NCBI GenBank assembly: GCA_045807725.1
Contig: JBJMGV010000027.1
Coordinates: 38,238-102,237, forward strand
DNA from: DATENM01 sp045807725
GTDB lineage: Bacteria; Acidobacteriota; Blastocatellia; UBA7656
Direction of reading: 5' to 3'
Length of the DNA: 64,000 bases
This document shows, in pieces, positions 1-10,000 of this stretch. A program made the position numbers and the translations under genes. Numbering within the stretch: position 1 is the first letter of the stretch; every line of letters starts with the position of its first letter. Below the pieces are notes generated by a model. It searched no databases and was not told the origin of the DNA. It saw nothing but the letters and a program-made list of their open reading frames with translations.

Positions 1-2
1 CA

Positions 3-2255
3 ACGGGCAAGCCGAAAGGTGTGATGATCGAACACGGCGCGCTGGTCAACTACGCGACTGGCGCAGCGATGAAGCACGAGATTGTGCCCGATGATCGCGT
101 CTTGCAATTCGCTTCGATGAGCTTTGATGCGAGCATTGAAGAGATTTTTCCAACGCTCGCAGGCGGCGCGGCGCTGGTCTTGCGCACAGATGAGATGATC
201 GCATCTTGCGCGGCCTTTCTCGCGCAGTGCCGAGATTGGCAGATCACCACAGCCGACTTGCCGACAGCCTTCTGGCACGAACTGATCGCGCACTTGAATG
301 CGAATGGCGCGGAGCTGCCCGCGTCGTTGCGCCTCGTGATTATTGGCGGCGAGCGCGCGCATCCCGACTTGCTGGCCGCGTGGCAACGCCAGGTCGGCGA
401 GCGCGCGCGCTTGCTCAACACCTATGGCCCAACCGAAACAACCGTCGTGGCGACGGCGAGCGACCTTACCCAATCATCGAGTGATCGAGCCGGCAACGAA
501 GTCTCTATCGGCAAGCCGGTGGCGAACACGCAAGCGTACATCCTCGACGCGGAGCTTGAGCCTGTGCCCATCGATGGTATAGGCGAACTCTACATCGGCG
601 GCGCGGGCGTGGCGCGCGGCTATTTGAATGACGCCGAGAAGACCGCCGCGAGGTTCATCCCGCATCCGTTCGCAATCGAGCCGGGCGCTCGCCTCTACCA
701 AACCGGCGACCTTGCGCGCTATCGGCCTGATGGACAGATCGAGTTCTGCGGACGCGCAGACGATCAAGTCAAGGTCAACGGCTTTCGCATCGAGCTTGAA
801 GAGATCGAAGCGGCTATCGCCACACACTCACAGGTGAGGCAGGCGGTCGTGCTGGCGCGCGAAGATGAGAAAGGCGTGAAGCGGCTGTTCGCTTACGTTG
901 TCGGTGAAGGGAAGCCCACGATTGATTCGGCGGAGTTGGCCGCTGAGCTGCGCCGCTTTCTCAAAGGCAAGCTGCCACATTATATGATTCCTTCCGCGTT
1001 CGTCGCGCTCGACGCGTTGCCGCTCAGCGCCAATGGCAAGATCAACCGCAACGCGTTGCCCTCGCCCGAAACGACGCGACAGGAGATGGCCGGCGCTTAC
1101 ATCAAGCCGCGTGATCCGCTCGAATATCAGCTTGCGGCGATATGGGAAGAGTTGTTTGACATTGCGCCGATTGGCATCGCCGATAGCTTCTTCGACCTCG
1201 GCGGTCATTCGCTGTTAGCCGTGCGGATGATGGATCGCATCGGCCAGCAGCTTGGCAAGACGCTGCCGCTGGCGACGCTCTTTGCCGGCGCAACCATCGA
1301 GCATCTGGCGCAAGCGTTAGTCGATTCGGAAAAGCCCAACCATTCAGCGCCGGTCGTTGAGATTCAGCGCGGCAATGGGCGGCTGCCATTCTTTTATCTG
1401 CACGGCGACTTTAATGGCGGCGGCCTCTACTGCCGCAGCCTGGCGCGGCATCTCGGCGACGAGCAGCCGTTTTATGCGCTGCAACCGCACGGACTGGAGG
1501 GCCAGCCCGCGCCATCAAGCATTGAAGCGATGGCCGAGTATCATTTGCGCTCGCTGCGCGAAGTGCAACCGTCGGGGCCTTATCTTTTGGGTGGCCATTG
1601 CAATGGCGGGTTGATCGCTTTCGAGATGGCGCGGCGACTCGAAGCCAGCGGCGAGCGCGTCGCGTTGCTGGCGCTGGTCTGCACGCCCGGACGCAATGCG
1701 CGCTTCCGCAACTTGCGTCGCTTGAGTGATGCGCTTGGCCAATTGCGCCGGCAGGCGATGGACGAACGGCAATCTCAATTCGTCGCCTGGCGCGAGCGGG
1801 CCATTCGCCTTGAAGGACTGCGCGATTACTATGCCGGTCGCGTGCGCGGGATGTTGCGCGCTTCGATAAGCGAACAAGCATCGTTCATTCGTCGGCAGGC
1901 GAAGCAGAGCGCCGCTGCTTTTCTATCGGCCTTGCGCGAGCGGGCAACAACGCCGACTTCACACAGTGCAGTCACGAGCGCGCCGACCGATGCGCGCAAG
2001 GCCGTGATGCGCGCTTACGAACAAGCGATAGCGGCATATGTGCCGGGCCGCTTTGGCGGTCGTGTGACGCTGCTGTGGCCGGAAGAGTTGGTGGCTGAGC
2101 TGACCGAGGACAACACCTGCGGATGGCGCAGAGCCGCCGCCGAGGTGGATACGCAGGTTGTGCCTGGCGGCCACCTGACGTGCATCACCGGATACGTGGG
2201 CCAGCTAGCGGCAGTGTTGAAGGGCCGCCTTGAACAGGCGCAGGCGATTGCTTGA
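3..2255 (+). CDS. Non-ribosomal peptide synthetase, C-terminal part (A-PCP-TE), 5' truncated by window edge
   Basis: The first codons read TGKPKGVMIEHG, the A3 core of an adenylation domain, so the gene begins upstream of the window. The rest of the adenylation domain follows (NTYGPTE, YQTGDLARYRPDG, and NGKINRNALP near the end). A carrier domain follows with DLGGHSL; the phosphopantetheinylated Ser codon is at 1209-1211. An alpha/beta-hydrolase thioesterase comes last. Its nucleophile elbow reads GGHCNGG with Cys codon 1599-1601 where Ser is usual, and the late His is in PGGHLT. Termination by a TE implies that this is the last module and releases the peptide. The gene ends at 2255 and is followed by about 600 nt without a gene. 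The family call is secure; substrate specificity cannot be read because the upstream half of the A domain is partly missing. Confidence 0.95.
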   Translation, partial: TGKPKGVMIEHGALVNYATGAAMKHEIVPDDRVLQFASMSFDASIEEIFPTLAGGAALVLRTDEMIASCAAFLAQCRDWQITTADLPTAFWHELIAHLNANGAELPASLRLVIIGGERAHPDLLAAWQRQVGERARLLNTYGPTETTVVATASDLTQSSSDRAGNEVSIGKPVANTQAYILDAELEPVPIDGIGELYIGGAGVARGYLNDAEKTAARFIPHPFAIEPGARLYQTGDLARYRPDGQIEFCGRADDQVKVNGFRIELEEIEAAIATHSQVRQAVVLAREDEKGVKRLFAYVVGEGKPTIDSAELAAELRRFLKGKLPHYMIPSAFVALDALPLSANGKINRNALPSPETTRQEMAGAYIKPRDPLEYQLAAIWEELFDIAPIGIADSFFDLGGHSLLAVRMMDRIGQQLGKTLPLATLFAGATIEHLAQALVDSEKPNHSAPVVEIQRGNGRLPFFYLHGDFNGGGLYCRSLARHLGDEQPFYALQPHGLEGQPAPSSIEAMAEYHLRSLREVQPSGPYLLGGHCNGGLIAFEMARRLEASGERVALLALVCTPGRNARFRNLRRLSDALGQLRRQAMDERQSQFVAWRERAIRLEGLRDYYAGRVRGMLRASISEQASFIRRQAKQSAAAFLSALRERATTPTSHSAVTSAPTDARKAVMRAYEQAIAAYVPGRFGGRVTLLWPEELVAELTEDNTCGWRRAAAEVDTQVVPGGHLTCITGYVGQLAAVLKGRLEQAQAIA

Positions 2256-2853
2256 TTGCGTCGCATTAGCTTACGGAGAATTGATGAATTGCAGAATCCA
2301 TAGCCTTCGCCGTATTGGACTAACTGAGGCTCTGTTAATCAGGCTGTGTTTCGGAGTGCTGCCGCGATTATTACTAAATAATATCTTCCTTGATTGAATA
2401 ATCGAGCGTTATGCGGTTGTTTGAGGAAAAGCTTTCACTAACATCTGTGAGAGCGCTGTACTTTTTTTCGCGGCTGTATGCTTCTCGACTTCTAGTCGCA
2501 GCGGCAATGAGGCGAGTAAAGATAATGAGAAGCCGGAGCATAACAACGAATCCGAATCCGTCTTCCGCTTTGTTTGCGAAGCTAGCGTGGCAATGCTGTC
2601 CGTTGCGCTTCGCGCGCCTTTCAACGAACACGCAGCTTTAACTGCTTAGACACGGCGCGGTGTCGCGCCTGCGCGCAGATCCTCTGAGTGGACGACAACC
2701 AAACTGAGCCTTGCACGGGAATGGAGGATCAGTCTCTGTGCCTGCGGCATACGATTCGCCTTTATTGCGTCGGCCAGCCGCTCACTGGCTTAAAGCTGTA
2801 CGGCGTGCCGGCACAGCAAAAATCATACTTGCGGAGTTAGAGGTAAAGCACCC
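2256..2853. other. Intergenic region, no supported gene
   Basis: This stretch separates the NRPS from the first giant secreted protein. Short open frames occur on both strands (about 2374-2641), but they lack a ribosome binding site and read as low-complexity Ser/Arg-rich translations, so I do not call them. The DNA is more AT-rich than its flanks around 2330-2560 and probably holds the promoter of the gene at 2854. A GGAG about 14 nt upstream of that start (in ggagttagaggtaaag) is the likely SD. Confidence 0.5.
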
Positions 2854-5800
2854 ATGCTGAAGATCATACAACTCGCCTTCGCCGCCATTCTTCTATTTGC
2901 GGTCGCGCCGCTGGCCGCCGCGCAGGAACGCTTATGCGACACCTCGTTCGAGGACTGCCGCCAGCCGCTCTGGGATTTGATCGATCACGAGACGCAACGC
3001 ATCGACGTTTCCTTCTGGTTCATACAGGATACATCCTTATCGAATAAACTGATCGCGCGCTTTCAGGCAGGCGTTCCCGTGCGCGTCCTCTGCGACCCGC
3101 GCGCCAGCGACACCTACGCGGGCAACCAGCAGATTCTCGATCAGCTCCGCGCCGCCGGCATCCCGATGCGCTACAAGGTCGCTGATTGCATTCAGCATAT
3201 GAAATTCATGCTGTTCGTGGGACAGAACCGGCTGGAGTTCAGCGGCGCAAACTATGGCCCGTTCTTCTTCGTGCCGAACCAGCCTTATGTTGATTATATT
3301 GATGAAGCCATCTACTTCACCGACGACTCGGCCATCATCAACAGCTTCAAGACCAAGATGGATGATATGTGGACGGACACGGTCGCGTATGGCAACTATG
3401 CCAACATCACAGGGCCGCTCACGCGCGTCTATCCGACGTATCCAATCAACTCGGAACTCAACTTTCCGCCGTCCTCCGATGGCTCGCAGGACTTCTACAA
3501 TCGCACAGCGCAGGAGATGAACGGCGAGAGGCAGAAGATTGACATCATCATGTATCGCATCACCAACGACCGCTACACCAACACGACGATTCAGGCGGTG
3601 CAGCGCGGCATCCCTGTGAGGCTGCTGACCGAACAGGATGAGTATCGCAATCGCAGCCGTCCGTGGGACTCCTACAACGTTGACTTGCTTTATAACGCCG
3701 GCGTGCAGATACGCCAGCGCGCCCATCAAGGACTCAATCACGAGAAGGTCGTGATTCTTTACGGCCAGGGTGAAACCATCTTCAGCTCGTCGAACTGGAC
3801 AGGGCCATCGTCGAACTGCCAGGCCGAGAATAACTATTTCACCAGGAAGCCATACTTCCTGACATGGTTCACCAATCACTTCGAGCGCAAATGGAACTCG
3901 ACCACAGAGACGCAGCCGTTTGTGCCGCAGCCACCCGATGATCCCACCTATCAGTCACCGGCGAATAACGCGACCGGCGTCGCCGCAACCAACACGCAGT
4001 TGTCGTGGGAAGGGCACGAGTACGCGCATAAATTCGACATCTATTTCGGCACCAGCTCGAATCCGCCGCTGATTGCTGCCGACCAGTTCATCGGCAGAGT
4101 CGATAATGGCAGTGTGCCTGAAACCTACACGCTGCCGACATTGCAGCCGGGTACGAAGTATTACTGGAAGATCGTCAGCAAGACGATGGCGAATATGACG
4201 GCGACTGGCCCGATCTGGAGCTTCACGACCGCCGGCACGCCTCCGCCTGCTCCCGCGCCGACGGTGAGCGCCGTCAATCCGAACAGCGGCACGACCGCCG
4301 GTGGCACGTCGGTGACGATCACCGGCACGAATTTTGTAACCGGCGCTACTGTTAGCTTCGGCGGCACGGCGGCCACGAATGTGACGGTAAGCAACGCGAC
4401 GACGATTACAGCAACAACGCCGGCGCACGTAGCAGGCGCGGTCAACGTGGTCGTGACCAACCCCGACAACCAGAGCGGCACGTTGGCGAATGGCTTCACC
4501 TATCAAGCGCCACCGCCCGGCCCTCCGCCTACGCTGACGGGCATCAATCCGAACACGGGGCCGACCGCAGGCGGAACCAGTGTGACGTTGACGGGGACGA
4601 ACTTCGTCAGCGGGGCGACCGTGAGAATAGGCGGGGCAGCGGCTACGAACGTGACGGTGAGCAACGCGACGACGATGACCGCGAGGACGCCTGCGCACGC
4701 GGCGGGAGCCGCAGACGTGGTGGTGACGAACCCCGATGGGCAGAGCGCGACGCTGGCGGGCGGCTTCACTTATCAAGCGCCGCCGCCGGGCACGCTGCTT
4801 CAGGATGATTTCAGCGGTGCCAGCATTGACACGTCGAAGTGGATCGCCAACAACTTGTTCAGCGGTTTCGTTGACACGAATGTAGCGATAAGCCAGGCGA
4901 ACCAGCAACTCAACATCGGCCCGCTGCCGCAAGGGTCGGCGGCCAGCGGCTCGCACTATCGCGGCGTCTATTCGGTCAACGCTTACAACTTCACGAATGC
5001 ATATGCGCAGGTTGAAGTCGTGCAGGCCCCGGCATCGAATACGTCGGCTGATGCCGTGTTGACCATCGGGCCGAATAGCAACAACTTCTATCGCATCCTC
5101 GTCGAAGGCGGCACGCTCAACATTCAGCAGCGCATCGGTGGCACGAAGGCGAACTTGCTCAGCATCAATTACGACGCGGTCAACCATCGCTTCGTGCGCA
5201 TACGCCACGACGCCAATACCGGCAATGTCATCTTCGAGGCAGCGCCGGGTAGCGGCGGCGTTCCTGGGACCTGGGCGACCGTCTTCAGCCAGAGTTGGAA
5301 CACCGCGAGCATCCCGCTGACCGGCATCTTATTTGAGCTGAAGGCCGGAACCTGGACGACTGAAGCGAGCGCGCCGGGCACGGTCATCTTCGACAACTTC
5401 AAAGCGGCGACGCAAGGCTCAAGTCCCGGCCCTGCGCCGACTGTAACCAACGTTACTCCGAACAGCGGCACGACCGCGGGCGGCACGAGCGTGACGATCA
5501 CCGGCACGAACTTTGTAACCGGCGCTACGGTGGCGATAGGCGGATCAGCGGCGACCAATGTCGTAGTCAGCAACAGCACGACAATCACGGCGACGACGCC
5601 TGCACACGCGGCGGGCGCGGCGGACGTGACGGTGACGAACCCTGACAGTCAGAGCGGCACGCTTGCGGGCGGCTTCACTTACCAGACGCCGCCACCCGCG
5701 CCTGCGCCGACTGTAGGCAGCATTACACCGAATGCTGGTTCGACAGCGGGCGGCACATCGGTGACGATCACCGGCACAAACTTCGTCGCGGGTGCGACTG

Positions 5801-6861
5801 TGACGATTGGCGGCACGGCGGCGACGAACGTTGTGGTCAGTAACAGCACGACGATTACGGCGACGACCCCGGCCCACGCTGCCGGAGCCGCTGATGTGAG
5901 AGTGACCAATCCTGATGGCCAGAGCGGCACGCTCACAGGTGGCTTCACCTATCAAACGCCGCCGCCCGCGCCTGCCCCGACCGTGAGCAACGTAACGCCT
6001 AACGGCGGTAGCACGGCAGGCGGTACGTCGGTGACGATCACCGGCACAAACTTTGTAACCGGCGCTACTGTTAGCTTCGGTGGCACGGCGGCGACGAACG
6101 TTGTGGTCAGTAACAGCACGACAATCACCGCGACGACGCCAGCGCACGCAGTGGGCGCGGTTGATGTCACCGTGACGAATCCCGATAATCAGAGCGGCAC
6201 GCTTGCGGGCGGCTTTTCTTACGCAGAGGCGCTCGAAACTCCGCTGCTGATCGATGACTTCAACGATAACTCGCTCGACCTGACGAAGTGGGACACGAAC
6301 CTCTTCAGCGGCTTCACCGACAGCAGCGTGCCGATGGCCGAGACCAATCAGCGATTAGAGATCGGCCCGTTGTTCAGGCTGACTGGCTCGTCGCATTACC
6401 GAGGGCTGGTGTCGCGCCAGCACTTTAACTTCACAGGAGCCTATGCCTATGTGGCGGTGGTGCAAGCGCCTGCGATCACGACAACTGCCGACGCGATGTT
6501 CACGCTGGGACCTGACCCGAACAATTACTATCGCATCTATGAAGAGGCCGGCGTGCTCTACATCCAGAAGCGATTCGGCGGCGGCTCGAAGGTGACGATG
6601 TGGAGCGGCGCGTATGACGCAACGCAACATCGCTACTGGCGGATCAAGCACGAGGCGGCGAGCAACAGCGTGGTGTTTGAGACGGCGGCAGACAACGGCG
6701 GCACGCCGGGCGCGTGGGTGGAGCGGTGGCGCGAGGCGTGGAGCACGGCGTTCATCCCGCTCGGCAATGTGCTGTTAGAGATCAAGGGAGGGACGTGGCA
6801 ATCCGAGTCAGGCACGCCGGGTAAGGTGATCTTCGATGACTTCAAGGCCGCCAGACCTTAG
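2854..6861 (+). CDS. Secreted phospholipase D-like protein with Fn3, five TIG repeats and two beta-sandwich modules
   Basis: The product is 1335 aa with a Sec signal peptide (residues 1-23, ending AAA-QE). Residues about 27-350 form a two-half PLD-like domain. The two HxK motifs are at H115/K117 (HMKFMLF) and H296/K298 (HEKVVI), each followed by a GSxN-like turn (FSGANYG, FSSSNWT). The Asp of the classical HxKxxxxD motif is absent in both halves. An Fn3-like domain follows (about 365-465), then TIG repeats 1-2 (about 470-640), a DDF-type concanavalin-like sandwich (about 648-853), TIG repeats 3-5 (about 863-1123) and a second DDF sandwich (about 1130-1335). PLD-fold enzymes cleave phosphodiesters of lipids or nucleic acids; the beta modules suggest binding to polymers or display outside the cell. 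The substrate is unknown. Confidence 0.88.
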   Translation: MLKIIQLAFAAILLFAVAPLAAAQERLCDTSFEDCRQPLWDLIDHETQRIDVSFWFIQDTSLSNKLIARFQAGVPVRVLCDPRASDTYAGNQQILDQLRAAGIPMRYKVADCIQHMKFMLFVGQNRLEFSGANYGPFFFVPNQPYVDYIDEAIYFTDDSAIINSFKTKMDDMWTDTVAYGNYANITGPLTRVYPTYPINSELNFPPSSDGSQDFYNRTAQEMNGERQKIDIIMYRITNDRYTNTTIQAVQRGIPVRLLTEQDEYRNRSRPWDSYNVDLLYNAGVQIRQRAHQGLNHEKVVILYGQGETIFSSSNWTGPSSNCQAENNYFTRKPYFLTWFTNHFERKWNSTTETQPFVPQPPDDPTYQSPANNATGVAATNTQLSWEGHEYAHKFDIYFGTSSNPPLIAADQFIGRVDNGSVPETYTLPTLQPGTKYYWKIVSKTMANMTATGPIWSFTTAGTPPPAPAPTVSAVNPNSGTTAGGTSVTITGTNFVTGATVSFGGTAATNVTVSNATTITATTPAHVAGAVNVVVTNPDNQSGTLANGFTYQAPPPGPPPTLTGINPNTGPTAGGTSVTLTGTNFVSGATVRIGGAAATNVTVSNATTMTARTPAHAAGAADVVVTNPDGQSATLAGGFTYQAPPPGTLLQDDFSGASIDTSKWIANNLFSGFVDTNVAISQANQQLNIGPLPQGSAASGSHYRGVYSVNAYNFTNAYAQVEVVQAPASNTSADAVLTIGPNSNNFYRILVEGGTLNIQQRIGGTKANLLSINYDAVNHRFVRIRHDANTGNVIFEAAPGSGGVPGTWATVFSQSWNTASIPLTGILFELKAGTWTTEASAPGTVIFDNFKAATQGSSPGPAPTVTNVTPNSGTTAGGTSVTITGTNFVTGATVAIGGSAATNVVVSNSTTITATTPAHAAGAADVTVTNPDSQSGTLAGGFTYQTPPPAPAPTVGSITPNAGSTAGGTSVTITGTNFVAGATVTIGGTAATNVVVSNSTTITATTPAHAAGAADVRVTNPDGQSGTLTGGFTYQTPPPAPAPTVSNVTPNGGSTAGGTSVTITGTNFVTGATVSFGGTAATNVVVSNSTTITATTPAHAVGAVDVTVTNPDNQSGTLAGGFSYAEALETPLLIDDFNDNSLDLTKWDTNLFSGFTDSSVPMAETNQRLEIGPLFRLTGSSHYRGLVSRQHFNFTGAYAYVAVVQAPAITTTADAMFTLGPDPNNYYRIYEEAGVLYIQKRFGGGSKVTMWSGAYDATQHRYWRIKHEAASNSVVFETAADNGGTPGAWVERWREAWSTAFIPLGNVLLEIKGGTWQSESGTPGKVIFDDFKAARP
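4261..6223 (+). repeat. TIG/IPT-coding repeats with 270-bp period
   Basis: Five copies encode about 80-90 residue TIG domains. Copies 1 and 2 start near 4261 and 4531. Copies 3, 4 and 5 start near 5440, 5710 and 5980. The spacing within each group is exactly 270 bp (90 codons). Copies share long DNA stretches, for example positions about 5819-5850 and 6089-6120 are identical by eye, so the array has duplicated or been homogenised recently at DNA level. Confidence 0.85.
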
Positions 6862-6873
6862 GCATCTAGCGCC

Positions 6874-6914
6874 GCTTGATTGAGGACAGCCGCACGGGCT
6901 ATCCTCAATCAAGC
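6874..6914. terminator. Long hairpin after the PLD-like gene, no U-tract
   Basis: GCTTGATTGAGGA (6874-6886) is perfectly complementary to TCCTCAATCAAGC (6902-6914). Three more pairs form inside after one mismatch (6888-6890 with 6898-6900). It starts 12 nt after the stop codon at 6861. No T-run follows, so it may be a 3'-end stabiliser or a factor-dependent terminator rather than a classical intrinsic terminator. Confidence 0.55.
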
Positions 6915-6941
6915 GTCAATTGAAAGCCGCGTGAAAACTAA

Positions 6942-6970
6942 CGGCGGGTTGCGTCAACCGCGACCCGCCG
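6942..6970. terminator. Second GC-rich hairpin between the two large secreted-protein genes
   Basis: A 12-bp stem pairs CGGCGGGTTGCG (6942-6953) with CGCGACCCGCCG (6959-6970), with one G-T pair and a five-base loop, followed by CTTT. Together with the hairpin at 6874 it probably separates transcription of the genes at 2854 and 7027. Confidence 0.45.
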
Positions 6971-7026
6971 CTTTGGCATGAACTGTGAGCCTCGCACTCA
7001 TTATAACCAGTCGGGAATCGTAAAGA

Positions 7027-10000
7027 ATGTCGTTGCAAAATCGCTCGCTGAAACCGAACTCAATCGGGCAGCGCTTTGTCCTTTTGACAGCGCTGCTATC
7101 GCTCTTCACGTTACTCTGGTGGTCGCATCAAGTCGCCACCGTCGCCGCGTCACAAGATACCAGGCCCGCCGCATCACCCGGCACGTCGATGAGCGGGACG
7201 CGCGGCATCGCTTCACGCACGGCGGTCGTCAACGTGGCGCAACTGGCGAGACAAGAGCAACTCGCGCCGCCCACCAAACAGCCGCTCGCCATCGAAAACG
7301 AGTTTGATGATGAAGGCGCTGCGCCGCATAACAAGCCTGTGCCCGCCGGCGCATTCACGCCGAGTGATCGACTGGTTTCCAGCGAGCTGACCGCCCCGCC
7401 GTCAGCGCCATCGCCCGCGCCGGCATCGAGCTTTCAGGCGCTCAACGATGACAACTCGCGCATCCCGCCCGACACGCACGGCGCGGTCGGCCCCAATCAC
7501 TTGATGGTGACGTTGAACAGTCAGGTGCGCATTCAGACAAAAGCCGGCGCGACGATCAGCACGGTATCGCTCAACGGCTTCTGGGCGACGTTCGGTCACA
7601 CGAATGTGTTTGACCCGCGCGTGCTCTACGATCCGACGGCGGGTCGCTGGATATTCATTTCGCTGTCGGATTGGCGGACTGCTACTTCGTCGCTGCTGGT
7701 CGGCGTGTCGCAGACCGGCGACCCGACCGGCAACTGGAACCTCTACGACACAGACATTGATTCGGCCAACGCCATCTTCGCCGATTATCCGAACGTTGGT
7801 CTTAACAAAGACTGGATTGTCGTGGCGACCGACACCTACCGCGTGTCCGATGTGAGCTTTGTGGCCGAGCGCCTGTACACATTCGGCAAAGCGAATTTGT
7901 ACGCCGGCGGCGCGAGCAGCTTCACGCTCTTTCAAGACACCACCGGCAGCTCGCAAGTGCCGGCGGTGATCAACGACAACACCACTTCAACGATGTACAT
8001 CCTCGAAAACTGGAATGGCAACCAGTCGGGCAGCGGCTATCTGCGAATGAGCACGATCAGCGGCGCAGTGGGCGCTGAATCTTACACGCCGGGCGTCGCC
8101 TTTCCCTCGACACCGAACCCGTGGGATTCGCTGCCGCCTAGTCCAAACTGGATGCCGCAGCTCGGTTCGTCGCAACGCATTATCGCCGGCGATGCGGTCG
8201 TGCAAAATCTGGTCTATCGCAACGGCTCGCTGTGGTGCGCGCAGACGGTCTTTCTGCCGGCGGGCGGCTCGCCGACGCGCAGCGCCATTCAATGGTGGCA
8301 ACTGAGCACGAGCGGCGCGATTCAACAACGCGGTCGCCTTGATGACCCGTCTGGTAATGTTTATTACGGATACCCCAGCATTGCAGTGAACAGCCATAAC
8401 GATGTAGTCATCGGCTACTCGCGGTTCTCGTCGTCCTTTTATGCCGGCTCCGGCTATTCGATTCGCGCCGCAACTGATCCTGTAAACACATTGCGCGATG
8501 TGGCGGTGTTGAAGAACGGCGAAGCGCCTTACTACAAAACAAACGGCGGGACCAAGAATAAGTGGGGCGATTACAGCGCGACGGTAGTTGACCCGGCCAA
8601 TGACATCGATATCTGGACGATTCAAGAATACGCCGCGCAACCCGTGTCCAGCGTTGACCGATGGGGCACGTGGTGGGGCCGCTTCGACTTGTCGTCCATA
8701 CCGCCGCTGCCGACGCCCGCCACTGACGTTGTGCTTTACGCATCAGAAGCTCCGACGCGCGTCGGCAACTGGCAAGCCGTCGCCGATTCAACCGCCGCCG
8801 GCGGCGCGCGCATCTGGAACCCTGACGCCGGTGTAGCGAAGATTACAACGCCGCTTGCGAATCCGCCGAGTTATTTCGAGATGACGTTCAACGCGCAGGC
8901 GGGCACGGCTTATCACCTGTGGATGCGTGGCCGCGCCCAGAATGATTCGCCATACAATGATTCCGTTCACATCCAGTTCTCAGACAGCCTCGATGCGAAT
9001 GGCGCGGCGGTTTACCGCATCGGCACGACGACGAGCACCGAGTACAACCTCGAAGACTGTTCGGGCTGCGGCTTGAGCGGCTGGGGCTGGCAGGATAATG
9101 GCTGGGGCGTCGGCGTGATGGGGCCGAACCTCTACTTCGCCGCGAGCGGTACGCATACGATCCGCGTGCAGCCGCGTGAAGACGGCCTGTCAATCGACCA
9201 GATCGTGTTGTCGCCTTCGACCTACTTGAACACGTCGCCCGGCGCCCTCAAGAATGACGCGACGATCCTGCCCAAGAGCGGCGGCGCTGGCGGCAATCCC
9301 GCGCCCGGTGTGAGCGGCGTCAGTCCGAACAGTGGGCCGACCGCCGGCGGTTCAAGCGTGACGATCACCGGAGCGAATTTCGTGAGCGGCGCTACCGTTA
9401 GCTTCGGCGGCACGGCAGCGACCAATGTTGTGATTAGCAACGCGACGACAATCACGGCGGCGACGCCTGCACACGCAGCGGGAGCGGTCGATGTTACCGT
9501 CACGAATCCTGATGGCCAGAGCGGCACGCTCACTGGCGGTTTTACTTACACAGCGCCCGGCGCGCAGACGCCGCGCTTCGGCCACGTCTTCCTCGTCGTC
9601 GAAGAGAATCATAGTTATGCCAACGTGATCGGCAGCTCGGCGATGCCATACCTGAACAGCCTTGCAGCGCGCTACGGCTTGGCGACGAACTACTACGCCA
9701 ACGCCCACCCGTCGATTGGTAATTACTTTATGCTCACCACTGGCCAAATCGTCACGAATGACGACAGCTTCGGCGGCACGGTCTCAGTCGATAACCTTGT
9801 TCGGCAAATGATCGCGGCGGGCAGGACGTGGAAGTCTTACGCCGAAAGCCTTCCATCGGTTGGTTGGACGGGCGGCGATTCGTACCCTTACGCCAAGCGC
9901 CATAATCCGTTCGCCTATTTAACCGATGTGCTCAACAGCACGGCGCAGACAAATAACATGGTGCCGCTTTCACAATTCGCCGGCGACCTTACTAACAACC

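Noticed and set aside
3955..5208. Long minus-strand open frame (417 aa) opposite the TIG region
   Set aside because: It is antisense to a gene with clear domains, and its length comes from the biased codon use of TIG-coding DNA. Similar antisense frames at 4161-4499, 5545-6147 and 9222-9533 are rejected for the same reason.
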